Assembly (NCBI GenBank): GCA_964507405.1
Contig: CAZDPJ010000028.1
Location: 1 to 18,113, forward strand
DNA: 18,113 nt
From: UMGS75 sp964507405
GTDB lineage: Bacteria > Bacillota_I > Bacilli_A > ML615J-28 > CAG-313
Direction of reading: 5' to 3'
The notes beneath the pieces were generated by a model that saw nothing but the letters and a program-made list of their open reading frames with translations, searched no databases and was not told where the DNA came from. Of this stretch, positions 7,157-15,426 are shown one piece after another. The position numbers were made by a program, and so were the translations under genes. How positions within the stretch are numbered: the stretch's first letter is position 1; every line of letters starts with the position of its first letter.

Positions 7157-8014
7157 TTACTCCTTATTATGTTTTTCTAAATAATGTTTTTTTAATTCAA
7201 AGTACCATCTTTCTTCCTTATCTAAATGGACTGTTTCATATATTGTTGTTATAATAAAGACAAGGATTACTCCAAGTAAACCTAAAGTTATAGAATTAAC
7301 AAAAGGAATATCTAAAGGAAATTCAACTAAATACATTGAATTGACAGCCTCTAAATCAAATAGGAGAAATAATGTATTAATAACTACTCCATCAATAACA
7401 AAGATTAATAAACCAACAATAATACTTAAAGTAAGACTAAGGGTTCTAATCTTTATATACCCTTCAGTTAAAAGAAATAAAGTACCAAAAATCATTGTTG
7501 AATGTGATAATAGTCCTTTTAGAGAGTCATAATCACTAAAGGAAGGATTAGCTAAAAAGATTTCATTTGCGAAAAGACCAATTAATCCACAAATAGTTCC
7601 CCCTATTGCTAAAAATTCAGTTAAGCTTCGATACATAAATGATTCTTTATTTTTCATAAAAGATACAATTAGTAATAACCACATACAAACATTACATGGA
7701 TATATTGGAAGCAACATTGTATTATCAACTTCTGCTTCTCCGGTTAAAAAGAAATCAACCCATAAAGAACTATAATGAATAATTACTGTAATAACACTTA
7801 CTACTTGTAATATTCTATTTTTTATATCATTACTTGTTACATATTTATGACATAAATATAATATCGTAATTATTATAGACATCATTACGACTGAAAAAAT
7901 AAGTAATTTAATCACTTTATCCCTCATTTCAAAATTATAAATATTATACCTCTTTTTATCTATTTTTACAATACTACTAAAACTAAAATACATTTTTTGG
8001 GCATTAGAATGCAC
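7157..8014 (-). CDS. YwaF/TIGR02206-family integral membrane protein (paralogue 1), start uncertain
   Basis: The longest frame gives 285 residues from a GTG start, but the first 28 residues look non-native. A candidate promoter (TTGTAA-N17-TATAAT) lies inside them, and the first hydrophobic helix follows a second Met at residue 29 (MRDKVIKLL, ATG at 7925-7927). That start gives 257 residues, close to the 265 of the downstream paralogue. Neither start has a strong ribosome binding site. The protein has about seven hydrophobic segments and the family landmark LPIYPCNVCMWLLLIVSF, matched by FPFHICTALCPLIFY in its neighbour. Function is unknown. It is translationally coupled to paralogue 2, because its last codons contain the next gene's AAGGAG. 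Confidence 0.75.
   Translation of the reverse strand: MHSNAQKMYFSFSSIVKIDKKRYNIYNFEMRDKVIKLLIFSVVMMSIIITILYLCHKYVTSNDIKNRILQVVSVITVIIHYSSLWVDFFLTGEAEVDNTMLLPIYPCNVCMWLLLIVSFMKNKESFMYRSLTEFLAIGGTICGLIGLFANEIFLANPSFSDYDSLKGLLSHSTMIFGTLFLLTEGYIKIRTLSLTLSIIVGLLIFVIDGVVINTLFLLFDLEAVNSMYLVEFPLDIPFVNSITLGLLGVILVFIITTIYETVHLDKEERWYFELKKHYLEKHNKE
7943..7971 (-). promoter_or_regulatory. Candidate promoter of the YwaF-like pair
   Basis: The minus strand has TTGTAA (complement of 7966-7971), a 17-base spacer and a perfect TATAAT (complement of 7943-7948). If used, transcription would begin around 7936, only about nine bases before the ATG at 7927, giving an almost leaderless mRNA and excluding the upstream GTG start. 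Confidence 0.5.
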
Positions 8015-8071
8015 ATTAAATTTAAGGTGAAATAGATGAATAAATATATTACTAATACCTTAGTAAATAAC

Positions 8072-8100
8072 TTTACTTTTTTTCTTATTTTTTGTATAAT
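8072..8100 (+). promoter_or_regulatory. Promoter of the solute-binding lipoprotein gene
   Basis: TTTACT (8072-8077), a 17-base spacer and a perfect TATAAT (8095-8100) lie about 66 bases before the ATG at 8167. The leader between them ends with a strong GGAGG. It also contains an imperfect inverted repeat (CGATA at 8124-8128 with TATCG at 8152-8156). Confidence 0.5.
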
Positions 8101-8166
8101 AAAAATACAATAAATATAAGTAAACGATAGTTTAATTGAAAATTTTTTAATTATCGGAGGTGGATA

Positions 8167-9510
8167 ATGAAAAAACTATTTTCTTATTTTTTTATTTCTT
8201 TATTAACAATATCTATTATTACAACCTTTACAAGTTGTAAAAAGAATAAATCATTACTAGACCCTGATAATCCCGTAACCTTGTCAATGTGGCATGTTTA
8301 TGGTGAACAAGCTGATTCACCAATGAATAGACAAATTGAAGAATTTAATAAAACCATTGGTAAGGAAAAAGGTATTATTATTAATATTACATTAATGAGT
8401 AGCGCCACCTATATTGGTAGTAAATTACTTGAAGCTCAAGCTGATAAAGCAGGGGCTCCAGAAATGCCTGACTTATTCTTCTGTCATGCCTCTAATGCCT
8501 TAGATTTAGGAATTAATAACTTAATTAATTGGCGTGATGTCTTAACAGAAAATGAAGTAAATGCTTTTGTTGGTGATTTTGTTAAAGATGGTACGGTTGA
8601 TAATTCCTTAGTTGTACTTCCTGTATCAAAATCAACGCACCTCTTATTTGTTGCGGGGGGAGTATATGATACCTTTATGAAAGCAGAATCTGTAACTTAT
8701 GATGATCTTGCAACTTGGGATGGTATATTTAGCGTTACGGAAAAGTATTATGATTATTCAGGAGGGAAACCATTCCTTGCGATTGACTATTTAATGAGAT
8801 GTGTTGAATTAAATGCTATATCGAAAGGTGCAACTAATCTTTACACAAGTGATGGATGGTATGATTTTAGTAATGAAATCTTAATGGCATCATACAAACA
8901 ATTCGCTGAAGCGATTGCGAAAGGACATATAATTGTTGCTGACCTTTATGCTAATACGCAAATAATGACCGGACAAGTAATAGCAGGGATTGGCTCTTCT
9001 GCTTCAATTCTTTATTATAACGATAAAATAACATATCCCGATAATACCCAAATAGATATGAATCTTCATGTATTTAAAACACCTCAAGCAAGTGTTGACG
9101 CTCCATACTATGCAACACAAGCTGGAGTTGGATTATGTGCATATAAAACAACTAAACAAAAGGAAGAAGCATGTACCGTCTTCGCACAATGGTTTACTGA
9201 AGAAAATCGAAACCTTGATTTTGTTGCTTCAACTGGATATATGCCCGTATTAAATAATTCATTTGATAAAATTGATACTTATAATTTTAAAAATAATAAT
9301 TATCAAACATTATATCAAGCAATATCAAAAACAAAAGAAAGTTGTACTTTATTATCTGAACCAAATTTCTCAAATTATTATAATAAAGTATATTCTTTAT
9401 ATGATAATATTCGACTATTACAAAAAAACCTAACCTCTAAATATAATGAAGGAAAATCACAAGAAGAAATAACTAATGAAATAATTAATTATTTTATATC
9501 AATTAAATAG
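8167..9510 (+). CDS. Extracellular solute-binding lipoprotein (ABC family 1 type)
   Basis: This 447-residue lipoprotein has a basic n-region (MKK), a hydrophobic core and a lipobox-like TSC with acylated Cys24. The mature part begins with a Lys-rich linker and then SMWHVYGEQADSPMNRQIEEFN (about 40-61), the typical opening of family 1 sugar/polyamine-type binding proteins. The domain then runs to the C-terminus with WFTEENRNLDFVASTGYMPVLN (about 342-363), the usual hinge-end element. It should be anchored outside the membrane and bind a small ligand, probably a carbohydrate. No permease or ATPase gene is adjacent; instead the next gene, nine bases on, is a membrane-bound LuxR-type regulator. 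The context suggests it presents ligand to that sensor, or serves a transporter encoded elsewhere. ATG follows GGAGG at good spacing. Confidence 0.88.
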   Translation: MKKLFSYFFISLLTISIITTFTSCKKNKSLLDPDNPVTLSMWHVYGEQADSPMNRQIEEFNKTIGKEKGIIINITLMSSATYIGSKLLEAQADKAGAPEMPDLFFCHASNALDLGINNLINWRDVLTENEVNAFVGDFVKDGTVDNSLVVLPVSKSTHLLFVAGGVYDTFMKAESVTYDDLATWDGIFSVTEKYYDYSGGKPFLAIDYLMRCVELNAISKGATNLYTSDGWYDFSNEILMASYKQFAEAIAKGHIIVADLYANTQIMTGQVIAGIGSSASILYYNDKITYPDNTQIDMNLHVFKTPQASVDAPYYATQAGVGLCAYKTTKQKEEACTVFAQWFTEENRNLDFVASTGYMPVLNNSFDKIDTYNFKNNNYQTLYQAISKTKESCTLLSEPNFSNYYNKVYSLYDNIRLLQKNLTSKYNEGKSQEEITNEIINYFISIK

Positions 9511-9519
9511 GTAACTATT

Positions 9520-11121
9520 ATGAGTTTAGAAACAACCAAAAAAACATCAATGAAAAGAAAATTATTTCTTTACATGATTATTCTTGCAATTATTGTTACA
9601 TCTTTTTTAGGCCTAGGAATGTTTCTTTTAGGACATTATTCATCAACAAAACAATCTTTATCTAAAGATTTATCATTTCAACTTAGTGTCTATGACCGTC
9701 AAATAAATAATTATTTTGATAATTTAACAATGATGGGAACAAGTCTTTCTGAAAATATTAGTCAATTAACAGAATCTTATTTAAATAATAATGGTATTGA
9801 ATTTAATGATTTAAATGATAATTTAGAGTATATTACAGGATTACAAAAAGCAGTATTTCATAAATTACATGAAGAATTATTAAAAACTGATTGTTCAGGT
9901 GCATTCATTATTTATAATGCAACTGTAAATACTAAAATTGAAAATGCTGAAAAATCAAAAACAGGTTTATATTTTGAACGAAGTAGTATTGATGCGAGAG
10001 ATAATTCAGTATTATTATATCGAGGAATTGCTGAACTTGGTCGTGAAGAAGGAATTATGCCACATCGTAAGTGGCGTCTTGAGTTTAATACTGATTATAT
10101 CAATAACTGGGATAACTTACTCAATGTCGCAAAACTTCCTATTGAAAAAGCAACATACTTATTAGATGCATCTACCCTACCTGGTACATCAGAAAAAGCA
10201 ATGCACTTTATAATTCCTATTATTAGTTCTGATAATATCTTATATGGTTATTGTGGTTTTGAAATTAGTGAAACCTACTTTAAAATGCATTTCGCTCAAG
10301 GAACTCAGCTAAAACATTTAACTTGTCTTTTTTCAAAAAAGCAAGATAAAACAATTGATACATCTAAGTGCTTCTTTGCAGGGGTTTATAATGGATACTA
10401 CTTATCTCCAGTTGGTACCTTAAAAATGAATAATATAAATGATGAATTAATTACCATTAGTGGTGAATCCGACTATGTTGGTTTAGTAAAAGAAATAAAT
10501 ATTTGTAATAACACTTATCTTTTATCAGTAATGACACCTAAAACTGATTATACCAAAATTGCAACCACTCATACTATTCAAAACATTAGTTTAATTGTTT
10601 TAATACTATGTATTACAATCGTTATTTGTATTTATTTTAGTAGAAAATTTCTAAAACCATTATTACAAGGATTAGAACAAATTAAAAAGCAAGAACATAA
10701 AAATAGTACATCAACTTTTGTTGAAATAGATGATTTATTTATTTTTCTAACCAAACAAGATGAACTGCAACAAATTGAGAATTCTGTCTTAAAAAAGAAA
10801 CAGGAAGAACAACTTGATGAATTAAATAAGGCTAAAGCCGAAATTGCTAGACTTTCATATTCACGTAAAAATGAGGTTGATCCTGATGACTATGAAATGT
10901 TTAAAAAAGGTATCAAATCATTAACAAAAACTGAAGTTACTATTTTTAAATTATATTTAGAAGGTAAAAGTGCTAAAGAAATATTAGATATTTGTCAAAT
11001 ACAACAAAGCACATTAAAGTATCATAATCATAATATTTTAAGTAAATTAGGTGTATCATCAAGAAAACAAATGTTAAGATATGCAACCTTACTTAAACAA
11101 GAAAATAATGATTTATTATAA
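9520..11121 (+). CDS. Transmembrane sensor with C-terminal LuxR-type HTH (one-component regulator)
   Basis: This 533-residue protein has a membrane helix at about 14-38, an extracellular region of roughly 310 residues, a second membrane helix at about 350-373, a short cytoplasmic linker with a charged coiled coil (about 420-448), and a C-terminal LuxR/GerE-type helix-turn-helix (about 467-528). The HTH reads LTKTEVTIFKLYLEGKSAKEI, then STLKYHNHNILSKLGVSSRKQ, matching the LTxxExxVLxLxxxGxsxkEIA...vsxxTVkxHxxNIxxKLGv layout of the family. The extracellular part has no motif I can name with confidence; a Cache-like fold is possible. With no kinase or receiver domain, it appears to signal directly across the membrane to DNA. 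It follows the solute-binding lipoprotein by nine bases, so the two probably sense a ligand together. Target genes are unknown. Confidence 0.85.
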   Translation: MSLETTKKTSMKRKLFLYMIILAIIVTSFLGLGMFLLGHYSSTKQSLSKDLSFQLSVYDRQINNYFDNLTMMGTSLSENISQLTESYLNNNGIEFNDLNDNLEYITGLQKAVFHKLHEELLKTDCSGAFIIYNATVNTKIENAEKSKTGLYFERSSIDARDNSVLLYRGIAELGREEGIMPHRKWRLEFNTDYINNWDNLLNVAKLPIEKATYLLDASTLPGTSEKAMHFIIPIISSDNILYGYCGFEISETYFKMHFAQGTQLKHLTCLFSKKQDKTIDTSKCFFAGVYNGYYLSPVGTLKMNNINDELITISGESDYVGLVKEINICNNTYLLSVMTPKTDYTKIATTHTIQNISLIVLILCITIVICIYFSRKFLKPLLQGLEQIKKQEHKNSTSTFVEIDDLFIFLTKQDELQQIENSVLKKKQEEQLDELNKAKAEIARLSYSRKNEVDPDDYEMFKKGIKSLTKTEVTIFKLYLEGKSAKEILDICQIQQSTLKYHNHNILSKLGVSSRKQMLRYATLLKQENNDLL

Positions 11122-11172
11122 AAAAGGCTGTTATATAACCTATTAATTTAGGCTATTTAACAGCTTTTTTTA
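11120..11172. terminator. Bidirectional terminator between convergent genes
   Basis: Long inverted repeat: GCTGTT at 11127-11132 pairs with AACAGC at 11159-11164, extended by pairing of ATAACCT with AGGCTAT and by A-run against T-run. Poly-A precedes and poly-T follows, so it works for the LuxR-type gene on the plus strand and for the ABC exporter genes on the minus strand. Confidence 0.85.
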
Positions 11173-11177
11173 TTTCC

Positions 11178-12980
11178 CTATCCTATCAGTTCAAATTGAG
11201 AATTATACATTTCACTATAGAATCCTCTTTGTTTTAATAATTCTTCATGAGTTCCTTTTTCAATTATATCTCCATCTTTTAATACTAAAATTATATCCGC
11301 ATTTTTTATTGTTGATAAACGGTGAGCAATAACAAAGGAAGTTCTTCCTTTGGTTAGGCTATCCATTGCATTTTGAATTACTTGTTCCGTTCTTGTATCA
11401 ACACTTGATGTAGCTTCATCTAGAATTAATAATGGTGCATCTTTAATCATTGCTCTTGCAATTGTTAATTGTTGTTTTTGTCCTTCCGATAAAGTTAACT
11501 TTTCATCAAGCATAGTATCATAACCATGAGGAAGAGTTTTAATAAAGTGTTTTAATCCTACCGCCTTACATACTTTATCTAACTGTTCTTCGGTTACATT
11601 TTCTTTATTAAAGGTAAGATTTTCACGAATAGTTCCGTTAAATAGCCATGTATCTTGTAATATCATATCAAATAAGTCTCTAACCTTTTCTCTTTTCATA
11701 TTTTTTAAAGAAACACCATCAATTAAGATATCACCAGAATTTACTTCATAAAATCTCATTAATAAATTAACAATTGTTGTTTTGCCAGCTCCTGTTGGAC
11801 CAACTATTGCAACTTTCATTCCACTATTAAGATTAATTGAAAAATCATTAATTATTATTTTATTTTCATCATATCCAAATTTTACATTTTTAAATTCAAC
11901 ATTACCAATTACATTATTTAGTACTAATTCTTTACTTGTTTCATCTTCCATATTTTCTTCATCTAACATCTTAAATACTCTATTTGAAGCAGCCGATGCT
12001 TGTTGAATAGAACTCATTGATTGCGCAATTGTTTGAAGGGGAGAAGAAAATAATCGAGAATATATTGTAAAAGAAATTATAATTGGAAAAGTAACACTTG
12101 TAGATCCGTTTAATACTAAGAATATACCAATAATGAAGATTAAAGCATATGATAAATTACCAACAAAATTCATAATTGGATGCATTATTCCTGCCATAAA
12201 TTGAGCTCTAAAATTATTTTCATATAATTCTTTATTAATTTCATTAAACTTATCTTGAGAACTCTCTTCAGCACAATATGACTTTACAATATAATGATTT
12301 GAATATATTTCTTCAATTTGTCCATTCATTTTACCAATACTTTGTTGACGTTTATTAAAGTACTTTTGAGAGACACCCATAAAACTAAAGATTAATACAA
12401 ATCCAAGTAATGAAGTAACAATTGTTATTATCGCAAGTTCAACATTGACATAAAACATCATAAAGACAACACCAATAAATAAAGTTATGGCATTAACTAA
12501 ATTAGCAATCGTACTTCCTAGTGTTTGTGATATTGTATCAACATCATTGGTAACAACTGATAAAATATCACCTCTTAAAGTATTATCAAAATACTTAAGT
12601 GGTAGTTTATTGATTTTTTGATTAATATCTGATCTTAATTTTCTTGATGTTTTTTGTGTTACAGTAGCCATAATTAATTGTTGAATATAACTTGCAACAT
12701 TACCAACTAAATATATTATTATTAGCGTCATTGCAACTTTAAAGAAACTTGTCATATTAATTCCATCAATCTTAACTAATCCATCTTGAATTACTTCAAA
12801 TAAATCCTCTATTTTATTAGGACCAAGGATTTGTGATATTGCTGAAAGAATAGCAAAGATTGTAGCAATTATAATTACGGGTAGAAAAGCTTTACAATAT
12901 TTAATTAATTTAACTAGTGCTTTTTTATCCATTTTTTCACGTTTTCCATTCATTTGTTGCATTCTCATAGGTCTAGGCAT
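11178..12980 (-). CDS. ABC half-exporter, subunit with the consensus catalytic Glu
   Basis: This 600-residue multidrug-type exporter has six membrane helices in the first ~330 residues (ABC_membrane) and one nucleotide-binding domain. Walker A is GPTGAGKTT (about 393-401), Walker B ends LLILDEATSSVD (about 513-524) with the catalytic Glu, and the switch His is in FVIAHRLST (about 546-554). The signature motif is LSEGQ instead of LSGGQ (about 493-497). Paired with the Asp/Gln-bearing NBD of its neighbour, this gives one intact and one degenerate ATP site, as in BmrCD, LmrCD and TM287/288. ATG follows GGAGG, one base after the stop of the other subunit. It sits downstream of a MarR repressor, which suggests induction by the exported compound. 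Substrate unknown. The N-terminus has a short Arg/Met/Lys-rich extension (MPRPMRMQQMNGKREKM). Confidence 0.93.
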   Translation of the reverse strand: MPRPMRMQQMNGKREKMDKKALVKLIKYCKAFLPVIIIATIFAILSAISQILGPNKIEDLFEVIQDGLVKIDGINMTSFFKVAMTLIIIYLVGNVASYIQQLIMATVTQKTSRKLRSDINQKINKLPLKYFDNTLRGDILSVVTNDVDTISQTLGSTIANLVNAITLFIGVVFMMFYVNVELAIITIVTSLLGFVLIFSFMGVSQKYFNKRQQSIGKMNGQIEEIYSNHYIVKSYCAEESSQDKFNEINKELYENNFRAQFMAGIMHPIMNFVGNLSYALIFIIGIFLVLNGSTSVTFPIIISFTIYSRLFSSPLQTIAQSMSSIQQASAASNRVFKMLDEENMEDETSKELVLNNVIGNVEFKNVKFGYDENKIIINDFSINLNSGMKVAIVGPTGAGKTTIVNLLMRFYEVNSGDILIDGVSLKNMKREKVRDLFDMILQDTWLFNGTIRENLTFNKENVTEEQLDKVCKAVGLKHFIKTLPHGYDTMLDEKLTLSEGQKQQLTIARAMIKDAPLLILDEATSSVDTRTEQVIQNAMDSLTKGRTSFVIAHRLSTIKNADIILVLKDGDIIEKGTHEELLKQRGFYSEMYNSQFELIG

Positions 12981-12981
12981 A

Positions 12982-14748
12982 TTATAATTCCTCCTTTGAA
13001 AGTTGTGATAAAGCTATTTCTTTATATACATCACAAGTTTCTAATAATTCATTATGTGCACCAAATCCCACAATTTTACCATCATCTAAGACCATGATTT
13101 TATCAGCATTCATAATTGTGCCAATTCTTTGAGCAATAATTACAATAGTTTTATCACTTAAATTTTCTTTTATCTTTTTTCTTACAAGCATATCAGTTTT
13201 ATAATCAAGAGCAGAAAAAGAATCATCAAAGACCATTATTTCAGAATCTTTATAAATTGTTCTTGCAATTGATATTCTTTGACGTTGACCACCAGAATAG
13301 TTTGTTCCTCCTTGCGAAACATAACTATCCACCCCATCTTTTAATTTAGTAACAAATGTTGACTCCGATATTTCAATAGCACTATTTAGTTTTTCTAAAT
13401 CAGTGTGATTAGTTCCATACATAATATTATCTTTTATCGTTCCATTAAAAAGGGCTGCTTTTTGAGAAGCAATTGCTATTTTACTTCTTAAATCCTTTAA
13501 TTTATAATCTTTTACATTAACACCATCAATTAGAATTTCACCACTTGTTACATCATAAAATCTAGCCATTAAGTTAATTAAAGTAGATTTACCTGAACCT
13601 GTTGCACCTATGATGGCAAGGGTTTCTCCTTTATTTACTTTAAATGAAATATCACTTAAAGCATTTTCTCCTTCATTATTATATGAAAAAGAGACATTAT
13701 TAAATTCAATCGTTCCTAAATCACTAATACCAGATATATCACCATCAATAATACTTACCTTAGTCTTTAGAACCTCCCAAATACGTCCACCTGAAATAAC
13801 CGTTCTTGGTAAAACAATAAAGACCATAATTAACATCATAAATGACATAACTACTTGCATTGCATATGAAGTAAATGCGGTCATATTAGCAATTGCTGAG
13901 GCTCTATCTAAGATGAATTGATTCATATCAGGATAATTACTTATACTAATTTCATTTATAATAATTGCACCAATAAAATAAATAGCAATCGTTAATCCAT
14001 TCATACATAGATTCATAACAGGAGACATTAATCCCATAGCTTTATTTGTAAATAAATTAGTTTTTTTAATTTTTTCATTTACTTTTTCAAATTTTTGTTC
14101 TTGATACTCTTCAGCGTTAAACGCTCTAACTACACGGACTCCACTTACATTTTCCCTTGTTATATTGTTAAGGTCATCGGTTAACTTTTGAATCTTCTTA
14201 AAACGAGGAAGACAAAGAAAAACTAATAAACCAACACATACAACAATAATAACAACACAAATAATAGTTGCGAAAGTCCATCTAACATCGGTTGTTGAAA
14301 TTTTACATATTGCCCAAATTGCCATAATTGGGGCTTTAAATAACATTTGTAGTCCCATTGACATAAAGTTTTGCATTTGCATAACATCATTAGTTGTTCT
14401 TGTTATTAGGCTAGGTGTAGAAAATTGATTCATTTCTTCACTAGAAAAACTAGTAATTTTGTTAAATAGTTTTTCTCTTAAGTTTCTCGAAAATGAACTT
14501 GAAAGTTTTGAAATAAAATAAGAACAAACAATTGAACATGCAAGACTACCTAATGCACAAAGTAACATTAGTCCGCCATTTTTCCATACTAGTTTCATTG
14601 AATCTGTACCATTTTGAACAAGTATTGTCAATTCTTTAGTATAATCTGGCATTTTTAGTTCTAATGCAACTTGTGAAACAATTAAACATAAAGCAATAAT
14701 AATAAATAAATAATCTTTCTTTTTTAAATATTTTAATAAATGTATCAC
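12982..14748 (-). CDS. ABC half-exporter, subunit with the degenerate ATP site
   Basis: This 588-residue subunit has six membrane helices (about 1-320) and an NBD. Walker A is GATGSGKST (about 379-387) and the signature YSGGQ is canonical (about 483-487). Walker B ends VFDDSFSALD, with Asp in place of the catalytic Glu, and the switch His is replaced by Gln in IIAQRIGT (about 533-540). These losses fall in the same composite site as the LSEGQ of the partner, so the heterodimer has a single hydrolytic site. The start is GTG with AAGGGGG about seven bases upstream; the following residues IHLLKYLKKK begin the usual N-terminal elbow. A palindrome matching the MarR operator lies 18-37 bases upstream. 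It is cotranscribed with the partner (gap of one base). Confidence 0.93.
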   Translation of the reverse strand: MIHLLKYLKKKDYLFIIIALCLIVSQVALELKMPDYTKELTILVQNGTDSMKLVWKNGGLMLLCALGSLACSIVCSYFISKLSSSFSRNLREKLFNKITSFSSEEMNQFSTPSLITRTTNDVMQMQNFMSMGLQMLFKAPIMAIWAICKISTTDVRWTFATIICVVIIVVCVGLLVFLCLPRFKKIQKLTDDLNNITRENVSGVRVVRAFNAEEYQEQKFEKVNEKIKKTNLFTNKAMGLMSPVMNLCMNGLTIAIYFIGAIIINEISISNYPDMNQFILDRASAIANMTAFTSYAMQVVMSFMMLIMVFIVLPRTVISGGRIWEVLKTKVSIIDGDISGISDLGTIEFNNVSFSYNNEGENALSDISFKVNKGETLAIIGATGSGKSTLINLMARFYDVTSGEILIDGVNVKDYKLKDLRSKIAIASQKAALFNGTIKDNIMYGTNHTDLEKLNSAIEISESTFVTKLKDGVDSYVSQGGTNYSGGQRQRISIARTIYKDSEIMVFDDSFSALDYKTDMLVRKKIKENLSDKTIVIIAQRIGTIMNADKIMVLDDGKIVGFGAHNELLETCDVYKEIALSQLSKEEL

Positions 14749-14766
14749 ACTATTCCCCCTTCTTTT

Positions 14767-14785
14767 TAACTAACCTAGTTAGTTA
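14767..14785. promoter_or_regulatory. MarR operator 2, upstream of the exporter genes
   Basis: TAACTAACCTAGTTAGTTA contains a perfect inverted repeat AACTAAC-CTA-GTTAGTT. Its core CTAACCTAGTTAG differs by one base from the palindrome in front of the MarR gene. It lies between the MarR stop and the GTG of the exporter gene. No strong promoter is visible here, so it may control a weak internal promoter or block read-through. Confidence 0.7.
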
Positions 14786-14810
14786 TTTCATTAAAAATAT
14801 AAGCAGATTA

Positions 14811-15275
14811 TTATTTCTGCTCATCAATTTTTCTAAATTCTTTCATAACGCTTCCATCAAATGGAATCGCATCTCTCATTTTATAAGATATTCTGATAAA
14901 TTCTTTCATATCATCATATCCTACTTTTTCAATTAGATTAAGCGTAAATTTAATAAGAGTTTCTTTATACATTTCTCCAACTTTTCTACCTTTATCTGTC
15001 AAAACGACTACCGTTTTTCTAGCATCACTTTTTGAACTTTGCTTAGAAATTAAACCTTTAGTTTCCATTTTAGTTAGTAGTTTAGCCATCCTTGCCGTAG
15101 AAACATTTAAGGCATTAGAAAGATCAGATGAAATGACTTCTTTTTCTGTATTAAGTAAATAACCTAAAACAAAATGTGTACCTCTTTCATCTTCACTAAT
15201 TCTTTCAAAATATTTTTGAGGTTTACAATTTTTTAATTCTTCCATTATAAATAATGCTTCTTCAATATTATTCAT
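14811..15275 (-). CDS. MarR-family transcriptional repressor
   Basis: This 154-residue protein has the MarR winged-helix layout. The recognition region SSDLSNALNVSTARMAKLLTKMETKGLI is at about 48-76, and the wing SDARKTVVVLTDKGR (about 82-96) carries the family DxRxxxxxLTxxG motif. N- and C-terminal helices form the dimer. ATG is preceded by AGGAGG. A perfect -35 promoter lies upstream, with a palindrome overlapping its -10 and start region. The same palindrome occurs before the exporter genes, so the protein most likely represses its own gene and the drug exporter, with a small molecule relieving repression. It is the first gene of the MarR-ABC-ABC operon, with 62 bases between its stop and the next start. 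Confidence 0.92.
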   Translation of the reverse strand: MNNIEEALFIMEELKNCKPQKYFERISEDERGTHFVLGYLLNTEKEVISSDLSNALNVSTARMAKLLTKMETKGLISKQSSKSDARKTVVVLTDKGRKVGEMYKETLIKFTLNLIEKVGYDDMKEFIRISYKMRDAIPFDGSVMKEFRKIDEQK

Positions 15276-15293
15276 AAAGTCCTCCTAAATTAC

Positions 15294-15306
15294 CTAACCC
15301 AGTTAG
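15294..15306. promoter_or_regulatory. MarR operator 1, in the marR promoter
   Basis: CTAACCCAGTTAG is an inverted repeat CTAAC-CCA-GTTAG. It starts one base past the -10 of the promoter and covers the likely transcription start, the classic place for an autorepressor. It shares CTAACCyAGTTAG with operator 2. Confidence 0.75.
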
Positions 15307-15307
15307 T

Positions 15308-15336
15308 ATTTTATCATATTTTAACAATCATGTCAA
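15308..15336 (-). promoter_or_regulatory. Sigma-A promoter of the MarR-ABC operon
   Basis: The minus strand has a perfect TTGACA (complement of 15331-15336), a 17-base spacer and TAAAAT (complement of 15308-15313), directly followed by MarR operator 1. Confidence 0.8.
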
Positions 15337-15426
15337 TATTAATACATCAAAAAATAAGAAATGTTTCACGTTACATCTTTTAATAGTAACAATTTAATTT
15401 TGTCAAAAAAACAATAGGTGTAATAT

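Noticed and set aside
8036..8113. A 25-codon frame (MNKYITNTL...IIKIQ) with AAGGTG upstream on the plus strand.
   Set aside because: It overlaps the -35 and -10 of the lipoprotein promoter and is mostly AT-rich low-complexity sequence; nothing else supports translation.
15362..15377. TGTTTCACGTTACATC resembles the left half of a parS centromere site.
   Set aside because: Only 12 of 16 positions match and the right half-site is destroyed; no parA/parB genes are nearby.
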